Shown: in pieces, positions 34,535-43,252 of the stretch
How positions within the stretch are numbered: the first letter of the stretch is position 1
How the letters are laid out: every line of letters begins with the position of its first letter
Source of the DNA: Acanthopleura granulata
Lineage: Eukaryota; Mollusca; Polyplacophora; Chitonida; Chitonidae
DNA: 64,000 bases
Assembly: GCA_016165875.1 (NCBI GenBank)
Contig: JABBOT010000004.1
Location: 16,803,672 to 16,867,671 of the forward strand
Direction: 5' to 3'
Notes under the pieces: generated by a model
Told to the model about the DNA's origin: nothing
The model's input: the letters and a program-made list of their open reading frames with translations, nothing else
Database searches by the model: none
Program-made: the position numbers and the translations under genes

Positions 34535-35960
34535 GTTTTGTTGGTAGGCAATATCAGAGGGCTTTTACTTGTGAACACTTCCAGGTGGCATTTGTTAGTC
34601 AGCACAGACGTGTGAACACTGTTAGAGGGCATTTATCTGTGGACGCTGTCAGAGTGCTTTTTTCTGTTGACACTTTCAGGGAGGTTTTTGTCTGTGGACA
34701 CTGTCAGGGATACTTTTGTTTGTGGACGCTATCAGAGGATTTTAGTCTGTGGACACTGTTAGGGAGAATCGTCTGTGGACACCCTCACGGGGCTTTTGTC
34801 TGTAGACGCTGTTAGGAAGACTTTCGTCTGTGGACGCTATCAGAGGACTTTCTGTGGGCAGTGGCAGGGAAACTTGTCCGTGGACACTGTCACAGGGCTT
34901 TTGTCTGCAGATGCTGTCAGGAAGACTTTCGTCTCTGGACACTGTCCGAGGGCTTTTGTCTGTGGACGACGTCAGGAAAACTTTTTTCTATGGACACTGT
35001 CACAGAACTTTTGTCTGTGGACACTGTCATGGTGATTTTTGTCTGTGGACACTGTCAGAGGACTTTTGCCTGTGGACACTGTCAGGGAGATTTGTCTGTG
35101 GACGCTGTCAAGGAGACTTTTGTCTTTAGACACTGTCAAGGACTTTTGTCTGTGGACCCTGTAAGGGAGACTTTTGTCTGTCGCAGGACGTTTGTCTCTG
35201 GACGCTGTCAGGAAGACTTTCGTTTGTGGACACTGTCACGGAACTTTTGTCTGTGGACACTTTCAAAGGACTTTTGTCTGTGGACGCTGTCAGAGGACCT
35301 TTATCTGTGGACGCTATCAGAAGGACTTTTGCCTCTGGACGCTGTCAGGAAGACTGTTGTTGGTGGACACTCTCAGGGAGGCTTTTGTCTGTAGACAATA
35401 TCAGAGGGCTTTTGTCTCTGGACACTGTCAGAAGGACTTTTGCCTCCGGACGCTGTCAGAAGGACTTTTGCCTCCGGACGCTGTCAGGAAGACTGTTGTT
35501 GGTGGACACTCTCAGGGAGGCTTTTGTCTGTAGACAATATCAGAGGGCTTTTGTCTCTGGACACTGTCGGGGTTTTTTGGCTATGGACACTGTCACGGAA
35601 CTTTTGTCTGTGGACGCTGTCAGAGGACCTTTATCTGTGGACGCTGTCAGAAGGACTTTTGCCTCCGGACGCTGTCAGGAAGACTGTTGTTGGTGGACAC
35701 TCTCAGGGAGGCTTTTGTCTGTAGACAATATCAGAGGGCTTTTGTCTCTGGACACTGTCTGGGTTTTTTGGCTATGGACACTGTCACAGAACTTTTGTCT
35801 CTGGACAAAGTCAGAGAGCCTTTGTCTGTGGACACTGTCGTGGGTTGTTGACTATTGACATTGTCGAGGGTTTTTGGCTATGGACATTGTCAGTGGATAC
35901 ATTTTTCATTGGACACTGTCCGATTGCCTCTGTCTCAAGGCAACGCCAGGTTGCTTTCGC
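34535..35960 (+). repeat. 27/28-bp tandem array with higher-order blocks
   Basis: About 50 units of the form TGGACACTGTCAGAGGACTT followed by TTGTCTG repeat in one direction, with 26-28 base lengths alternating. A multi-unit block marked by GACTGTTGTTGGTGGACACT occurs at 35353, 35491 and 35682 (spacings of 138 and 191 bases, about 5 and 7 units). Units contain few stops in any + frame, so long overlapping ORFs appear in all three frames; this looks like a by-product rather than coding. Divergence rises at the edges: the first units (34535-34670) and last units (35840-35960) are the most degraded. Confidence 0.9.
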
Positions 35961-36119
35961 ACTACCAACATAAATGCACGTACAGAGTAATAAAATTAGC
36001 ACGTCTATAGTAATCTCTATAAGAAATTAGAAAGGTAGACGTACAGAGAATAGATCAGCAATCTAATGTTACCGGAAAAACGCGATACATTGTAAGAATA
36101 CTTCTGTCCTTGAAAACTG

Positions 36120-36165
36120 TGCTATTACTTTACTCCCTGGACAATGTCAGGTTACCTTTGTTTTA
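36120..36165 (+). repeat. Isolated relic unit of the 27/28-bp family
   Basis: CTCCCTGGACAATGTCAGGT followed by TACCTTTG is one diverged unit outside the main array. Confidence 0.5.
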
Positions 36166-37042
36166 GGCCATATTTCTTTAAATCCATATCCTGCAAAATC
36201 CAATTAAACGATTGTTTGACACATACGTCCCAACGTTCCCAGTTAATTATTTCTAAATGTGGACAAACGAACTGTCTTACATGTCCACTCTTCAACCCCT
36301 CAAATATTTCTGTTCATCTCTGACTGATAAAATCCTATTCTGTTCAATCGTACTTTGATCTTAGTTGTATAACATGAAATTGTATTTATTTGGTTTCACA
36401 CAAAAGTGTTGTCAACAGCATGTTTGAAAGACCACAAAAAATTTACATTTAACGTTAACGATCACAGAAATCAGTCAGGATTCAGTCAGCTGCTATCAGG
36501 CAAACATTTTTTCTACCTCCGACCATGGTTAGAATCACTTCAGCATTTAAATTATAGACATGATTTATCCCTTTGCAATGGATACTGTTTCCGATGTCCA
36601 ATGGACAATCCGTGATCGAGAAATTTTGGATACCGGAGCTATGTTCAGTATTTCCTTATCGTTTAAATGACAATCCTTTTGGCACTGGTATTGTAACATC
36701 CGGTCATCCACACAATTCCAAACACAACTGTTCAAAGGCCTTTAACGAAGTCAATACAAGTTTAAAAGTTTAATACAAAGTCAAGTCACAGTAGCATAAC
36801 CCTTAGCTACCTTGTAGGTTTGTCTAAGACAGCCAATATTATGCACACTCTTCACACAATCCTTTATGCACTTCCTCTTAAAATAAAGTGGTCACGTCTA
36901 CTTTTGCAATTTCTGTACCACCCCATGTGATGCGTGTATGTCAAGACATTTTCGTTATCTGCTTGCGAGGGACCGGAAGTAGGCTAAAGAGACCCGAGAA
37001 ACATTTTATTTATTTTATTTACCATAAAAGGTAGATTCTTCA

Positions 37043-37705
37043 GTGCTTGACACTTGGCTTGAGCTTGTAAAGCGAAATATTACTTATGCAATCCACCATT
37101 TTAATACCAATGCTCTTCTAGCGGCCAAACAAGCCCTGAATGACCCTATCGTACAAAAGATACTTGCTGGCCTGCAGAGAAAATACGTTATAGTTTCAGC
37201 GAACAAAGCTCTTAACATTATACTTGCCTGCAAGAATTATTACTATCAAGTTCTTGTAGAGGAGCTTAACACAGATACAACTAATGCCAGCTCGTCAACG
37301 TATTCCATTACGACATACATTCTAAAGGAACTATTTAAAAATCATCAGGCCTTTCTTAAAAAAGGCAAATATCTGTGCCTTCCTGTCACATTGATATAAC
37401 ACAACTTTACTGGATTCGACAAATGGATAAATCCCCATTAAACCTTTGCAGATGGTATATCTTACCTGGACTTGCACCTGTGCAAAGACCACAACTGTTT
37501 CATGTCACGTCAACTTAAGAACAAGACTAGTAGTTTCGATTTTGATATTGTGAATCATCCTTACTTGGATATGTAGCAATATGGCGTATACAAATCTCGC
37601 CTTGTACAATTTGTCAGATCCTATGTGTTGTGTGATCATTTCAGTCAAGAATCTCTGGAACTCAGCTTCATAACTGTGTCTAACTCCGCTTAACCCGGGG
37701 CTAGG
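37043..37705 (+). pseudogene. Decayed reverse-transcriptase retroelement gene
   Basis: One + frame carries two blocks recognisable from invertebrate reverse-transcriptase ORFs. The upstream block is KYVIVSANKALNIILACKNY with YYQVLVEEL, cognate to the VPADKA-NN-VxxCKxYY region. The downstream block is YLDLHLCKDHN, then FDFDIVNHPYLD and QYGVYKSRLVQFVRSY, the FDFxIVNFP...YGVYxSQLIR region. Both stay in the same frame, but stops interrupt at 37397-37399, near 37430 and after LDM. The catalytic core between the blocks is missing, so the copy is dead. The class may be Penelope-like, but I cannot confirm it. Confidence 0.6.
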
Positions 37706-37721
37706 GGCCGTATGTTTGCGA

Positions 37722-37768
37722 TTATTGTCCCGCAACACTCGTTTTGGTTGACGGCTGGTATAGTGATG
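37722..37768 (-). repeat. 47-bp repeat, right inverted copy
   Basis: Reverse-complement partner of 34445-34491. It lies just after the reverse-transcriptase relic and just before the second cluster of 27/28-bp relic units. Confidence 0.6.
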
Positions 37769-37774
37769 TAGGCT

Positions 37775-38225
37775 GCTTTTCTCCCTGGACACTGTCAAAA
37801 ACACTTTGTATCTGGGCACTGTCAGATTATGTTTGTCCATGCATCAGCTAATGTTCATGGATTAATTTTATCCATGCTTGGACAGTGTTGGGTAATTCCT
37901 GCCCCTGGAGACATATATTATTTTGATAACTGGACACTGTCAAACAGTGTTATCCCGGAACACTGTCAGATTATTTTCTCCCTGGAAACTGTAAGATTGC
38001 TTTTGTGCGTGGGCACTACAAGATTACATTTGCCCTTGTACACTGCCAGGACGTGTGTTCATGGACACTACTTCTTGTCCCTAGACACTGCCAGATTACT
38101 TTTGCCCTTAGACGCTATCAAATTAATTTGTCCTTAGACACTGTCAGATTACTTTGGCCAGTGGATATTTGAAATTTGAATTATTTGACCTCAGACGCTG
38201 TCAGATTTCTTTTGCCCGTGAATTT
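37775..38225 (+). repeat. Diverged cluster of the 27/28-bp repeat family
   Basis: At least ten degenerate units (CTGGACACTGTCAAA, GGGCACTGTCAGATTATGTT, TAGACACTGTCAGATTACTT, CAGACGCTGTCAGATTTCTT) form a sub-family with AGATTAC after the shared ACTGTC core. Spacing is irregular. Confidence 0.75.
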
Positions 38226-39844
38226 TTTACCTAATTCTGCTCAAGCCATATGGAGCTGGGGTGTGTGTAAGTTAACAGCGAAAAATCATAGCCGGGGTAA
38301 GTTGAAAACTAGAGCCTTTCGCCTTCAACATGTATTCTATGACGAATTCGAAAGTTTCTTGCATGTAGGTAATTCTGTTCCCAGGCCTTTGTTTATGAAC
38401 GTGACAAATCCTTCATAATTTAGTAGTTGTGCAACCTAAGAGGTTTGAGAATCGCTTTATGAGGAAAGCAAAATGCTGATAAGTGATAAATATTCGAATT
38501 ATTGCTTGTAAGCACAGGATTTTACGGGTACTTGCCTAAGCGACAACAGCTTTTCAGGTACCAACAGGAAACACAAAATTGGTTGCATGAAAAAAATTAT
38601 AGAAAACATTTTTGTGACAGTATAATTAACTGATCTAAACCTTCAACCAATTAAGTAGCAGGCCTATGAAAGCCTACACTAACAAAGAGGCCGTCGGAAA
38701 TTTCATTGACATCGAGTCAACAAACAGTTACTGTACTTTTTATAGTAATTATACCTATCACGCTTCAGGTGTGGCGTATTATAAACAGAGCAGATATAGG
38801 ATTCTACCGGTAGGCCTACTGCAGCTGGTCGGATACTGACGACCTTATTTTGTTAAGGACATCCCATTTCACAACAGATTACCTCATATAAATACTATGC
38901 AATTTTCTCCTGATAAAAAATTCTCATATTAAAAAATATGATGAGTAAACTGATGTAAGCCCTAACCTACATCAACTTACCAGTACAGAGTTCGACACAT
39001 TATACTGTGTCCAATTTTCATTATTATACCGACATACAAGGGACTTTTAAGGGCGTTTAAAATAAGTTTACGCATTCTAAACTTACTTCTAGATTTGTAT
39101 TGTTTATGGCAGGTAAACATGGGTAGGTCTATGGATCAGTACCATTCTAGAATACGACAGAAGTTTACTTCTTCCTTCTACATCTCGGTCCTTGAAAAAT
39201 CGGTGGATGAAGGCTAACCACTTCCACTGGCACTCGGTAGGACGCGGTGTTGGGTCAACTTGTTTACTGACCTGTGTGTATACCATGAATATCGAAAGAA
39301 ACACAAAAACAACACGAAAAACATCACGCCTTTAACTCTGTAAAAAAAACTTATTCTTGGTCAGTTAAGAATTTCTTTATTTAAATCTACCGGTAGGCCT
39401 ACTTATAAAGAACATTTATACCATTTTTCTCCTGAACGCTGTCCGATTAGTTTAGTCCCTTCAGAATATCGCATTACTTTAGCCTCTACCAAACCAATAC
39501 CTTTTCCAGGTACTGCATTTCCTGAGACTCACATGAAAACTAAACTCACATGAAACTACGACCATCTTTTCAGCCAGCATTCATGACCACTGCAATCTTT
39601 GTCAAGGGGAAGTCTGAGATTCTGGAGACCGTTTTACGTAGAGGTATAAAAACACTAAAAAATAGCCTTATTATTTATGTGGTAATGTTATAAAGAACAC
39701 TCCCCTATAACTGTATTCCCCAATTTTCGTTGGCCCAAATAACACATACTGTCAAATAACCAGATGCCCGTCCCTACCATTTTCTGTGCGCCTGAATCTT
39801 GGGTACAAAATCGAATTCGTGTTTTTATGCATTTAGGGTGTATC
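38226..39844. other. Non-genic stretch with one more relic unit
   Basis: No gene recognised. One degenerate array unit (CTGAACGCTGTCCGATTAGT) is at about 39434. An 18-base sequence, TCTACCGGTAGGCCTACT, occurs twice exactly, at 38813-38830 and 39386-39403. Confidence 0.4.
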
Positions 39845-39945
39845 GTAGTAACTGTCATGACGGCACATGCTGTAGAGATACGTCGCCATGGTAGTTAGGT
39901 TTGACCTAGAGGTCAATTCATCAGAAACAGCAGGGCAATAGGGTC
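39845..39945 (+). repeat. Dispersed repeat, copy 2
   Basis: Partner of 3305-3450, sharing AACTGTCAT, the CATGGTAGTT...TTTGACC core and GAGGTCAATTCAT against GAGGCCCATTTTAT. Ends are undefined. Confidence 0.45.
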
Positions 39946-39989
39946 ATATAATTACTTTGTAAATCACATATTCCTTTGTATTTCCTAAA

Positions 39990-40137
39990 AATCAACTGGA
40001 CCTGCGGATGGTCTTCGGTTTCCGCCGGGCCCTGCCTGGTTTCCTCTCAACATAGTGCTGGCCTCCGTCGTACAGGTGAAATATTCTTGAGTACCGGTAT
40101 ACGGCGTGAAACACCAAAAATACAAATAAATAAGCAA
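39990..40137 (+). repeat. SINE copy, 3' half
   Basis: It contains CCTGCGGATGGTCTTCGGTT, CGCCGGGCCCTGCCTGGTTT, CTGGCCTCCGTCGTACAGGT, GAAATATTCTTGAGTACCGG, CGGCGTGAAACACCAA and an AAATAAATAAG tail. Confidence 0.8.
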
Positions 40138-40525
40138 ACAAATGAGCTACATTCACGACATTTTAAACAAAATCTTAAAAGTCATTATAAATGCCACATA
40201 TACAGTAACATATGAAAACTGTAAGTTCTTACCATTTCAAGTTGGGACCAAATTTTCAATCGAAAAAGGGCATGGATATCATGTGAATTGCTATGAATAT
40301 GTTCAATTAACATTCCTCATTTACGAGCCTAATAACTCTGTTGATACTTGTCTAACATGAAATTGTTGAAAGATTGACGAAGAACCAATACAAAACTAGG
40401 GTGTCGAGAATCGATCCAACTGCGCCTTGGCCATTTAGAAAATGCTTAGAACCTTAAAAGAAAAGAACACATTTATACAACCTACATTTTAAATGAAAGA
40501 GCTATACACAATGTGTGGAATACCA

Positions 40526-40551
<26 letters not shown>
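40526..40551 (+). repeat. Poly-T tract (T26)
   Basis: Homopolymer run with no recognised element attached. Confidence 0.7.
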
Positions 40552-40559
<8 letters not shown>

Positions 40560-40861
40560 TTAATGCATTGGTGAAAGATACAAACTGTTTTAAACTTCGT
40601 CAGTTTTCACAAAATCCACCGATTCGGGGCACACAGAAAGTCCCGCCATGTTTTAGGCTTGTCCAATGAAAATCCCTCTTTCCTCCTCTTGAATATTCAT
40701 TGTGACGTCACTGTGCTTCAGGTCTTACCCCTACAATTTAATTAACGTGCATTTCCAGTCTCTGCTAAACATGTTCGTACATCGTGATAATCGTCGATTT
40801 TAAGTTCTGTTAAAGCCAACTCTAAAAAGGAAGTGTTTGAGATGTACTAGAGGGCCACATC

Positions 40862-40970
40862 ATGCCTACATGCGTGGCTGTAGGCTGCCAAAATGTGTCT
40901 GAATTGCGACGTCCTGAAGGCAGAGAGCGCAACCTGTCCTTTCGCAGAGTCCCCCTGTCAAAGCCTGAAA
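40862..40970 (+). pseudogene. THAP-domain N-terminal fragment
   Basis: It begins at an ATG and encodes MPTCVAVGCQNVSELRRP and NLSFRRVPLSKPE, the CxxxxC start and the LSFxRxP block of a THAP zinc finger. After SKPE the frame stays open to 41092, but the residues no longer fit: the expected Trp and the C-x2-H are absent. It may be a first exon or a truncated copy. The region just upstream (40640-40860) has CCAAT (40663), a TGACGTCA-like site near 40703 and no A-rich tail, as a promoter might. Confidence 0.45.
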
Positions 40971-40987
40971 TCCCGGTTCCCACTCAC

Positions 40988-41120
40988 TCGAGCTTGATGC
41001 GTGGTGGGTTGTACTGCTCTCAGCCTCACTCCACTGCGATTCAAACTGGTAGCCTTGTAAGCCTAAGTTACATTCACCATCATCAGAGCTAGAGTTGGGG
41101 TCACCACTGAAGCCCTTCAT
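40988..41120 (-). CDS. Possible first exon with YQFE motif
   Basis: On the - strand, ATG at 41120-41118 opens MKGFSGDPNSSSDDGECNLG, then LQGYQFESQWSEAESS, then HHASSS, and reaches a strong donor CTCGA|gtgagt. A Ser/Asp-rich start followed by Y-Q-F-E is typical of the N-terminus of invertebrate and fish proteins with the P2X7 intracellular (ballast) domain. No further exon of that family was found downstream on the - strand. It converges on the THAP fragment at 40862-40970, and the two start codons face each other. Confidence 0.3.
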
Positions 41121-42955
41121 TACGTTATCTACATGATTTTTTTTTACCTTCAAAGACAGACGAGCTACTTTGCAAAGCTAAGCACGACGACGTAAGCAAT
41201 CTGTTAAAATGGCGGCCTAGAAAGGCTTCTCAGTCTTGGATGTTTAACTATTAAATACTAAAATAACAAGCACTTCCGCCAGAAAACTGAGATTTTTTAT
41301 TTAACCACAAGTAAAGCTCTTTCTTCTAAGGTATAGGTTGTATAAATGCGCTCTTTTCTTTTAAAGCGTGTATCTGTGAGCTAAATATCAAGATTAAACT
41401 GACCAATCACTTCTCTTCATTAAGCGACTCTGGACAAAACAGAAGAAAAACTGACCAGACACCAACACATCAAACTAATCTGATAATCCTGCCCCTTCAA
41501 TTACCTGGATACTTCCTTTAACTCACATGAGTTCAAAACGGAAGCAACCAATCAAACTTTGAGCTTTACGTATCCTCAGACAGCTATTCTCTGCTACACA
41601 CATAGGTAAGCATTTTGATTTCAATTATCAAAACAGTAAAGTTTAATGAAATTGGGTAAAAATGTTTATTTACTATATTCAAATGGATATATGAACTTTC
41701 ATAAGTTTCACTAAAACTTTCATGAATATACACAGTAACAGTCTGAGTGAACAGTCATTCTCAACAATAATGGGGGATGAACAGGGTAAAACTTGTAGAT
41801 GCAAAATGTGGGGACAACCTTATTTACATATATTTATTTTGCCAGCATACATTTTTGATAATGCTTTGTAAATGTTTATGTACAACATGAATGAAATAAA
41901 CTACCGCCTCCTTAAAAAATAGCAGAAATGCTTTTACTGATACTTATGATTACCTATACATTATGAATACCTTAGCTGAACATGGCTTGAGAAAAAGATC
42001 TATTTCCTCACATTTAACAGTTAAAATAAGATGTGACTTCAACAGGAAAACAACATACTTCAAATTACTTAACAAGTATGCAACAGTCTTAACTCAGACT
42101 GCATTGTTTGTTTTGTTGGAAGTATATCTAGCATCAAGATTAGCTATATAATCCTGTGTAGAAGGAAGTAAATTTCTGTACTTAAAATATACTGTGCATA
42201 TAGAATAAAATGTTCAGTGACAAGAAGAAAACACTCACTCGTAAGAACAAAATTAGAATTGTTTCAGAAAGTGAGTATCAAGAAGTGCTGTCTTTTACAA
42301 CACCTTCGTTATTTTCCTTAGCTGGCTCTGTCAATTGTGGGTCAAACAATTTCTCTACGACATTCCCAGGCTGACAAAAGGCATCATAAAATTTTCCAAT
42401 AAAACATACCAAACAGACCCATATGTTTTCAGTTTGGCATATTTTTAAGAAAAAATACTGAACCAGAAGTCCATCTTTACCTGACATGATTATATCATAT
42501 CCTTAAACAATCAATGGTAATTTGTTTCCACTCCCTTTCACACTCCTACAAACATTATGTATACGTATAGATACATACTGTATAAACATTGTGTAGATAA
42601 ATATGTACATCTGAATCTTTCATGTGTCTTAAAATTCACCTCCAGTTCTGCAAAATATCACATAAAAACTGTAAAACTGCAGCAACTATGAGAAGAAAAC
42701 AGTGTCTTCAGTCACGGAAAAAGCAAAGAATAACAAAGCACAGAGGGAAAGTCATTTCTCTGACAATAAGCTAATCCGTTTCAAAACCAGGGTTCAATAG
42801 CAGCCAGCAGCCATCCAATATGCCACAAATTACCTCCCTTGCATTACGAGCACAAGCGTCCACCAGTGACTTCCTGAGAGCACTGCTGTTAAAGGGTACA
42901 GGCATGTCACGGTAAGTGAAAAAAATTGCACCAGTCATTGACAAATAGTCTTTGA
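41121..42955 (-). other. Probable 3' region of the MITF-like gene
   Basis: No coding content was recognised. TTTATT (AATAAA on the - strand) occurs near 41838 and 41663 and may end the MITF-like transcript. AAAATGGCGGCC at about 41207, a YY1-type site, lies upstream of the YQFE exon on the - strand. Confidence 0.3.
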
Positions 42956-43252
42956 TTACAAGTTGAGAAGGTCACTGCTGTCCTCTTCCATTGCTGGACT
43001 GACAGGCGCAGAGAGCATCATGGGATCTCCACCAACAGGTGACGTGTCATCCATGTCATCAAAAGGACTCTGTGAATGAGGAAGCCGTGTAAGCGAGGCA
43101 ACGGCTGCCTGTGTGTGATCAACACTGTCTGTATGCATGGTCCTCACTGCTGTGTGAAGTGTGTTAGGCTCTATTAATGTAGTCAAAAGCTGTTCAGAAT
43201 CACCCGAGGTCCCTGTCGTTATTCCATGAGCCTTCATCAATAGTTCCAGTTG
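42956..43252 (-). CDS. MITF: MITF-like terminal exon
   Basis: Opens [13 protein letters not shown], the end of the zipper, and runs through a Thr/Ser-rich tail to [20 protein letters not shown] and [14 protein letters not shown] before TAA at 42958-42956. SPVGxxDPxLSxVSP is conserved in MITF and TFEB. Confidence 0.92.
   Translation of the reverse strand, partial: QLELLMKAHGITTGTSGDSEQLLTTLIEPNTLHTAVRTMHTDSVDHTQAAVASLTRLPHSQSPFDDMDDTSPVGGDPMMLSAPVSPAMEEDSSDLLNL

Noticed and set aside
34525..35858. Series of overlapping long ORFs (96-210 codons) on + strand
   Set aside because: They are created by a stop-poor 27/28-bp tandem repeat and appear in all three frames; no domain, no splice logic.
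34535..35960. CRISPR-like array
   Set aside because: There are no unique spacers between repeats; units abut directly and the host is an animal.
40398..40430. B-box-like GAATCGATCC, considered as a tRNA gene
   Set aside because: No A-box or cloverleaf could be drawn around it.
42278..42487. 69-codon ORF on - strand
   Set aside because: Lies beyond the MITF-like stop codon, probably in the 3' UTR; no domain recognised.
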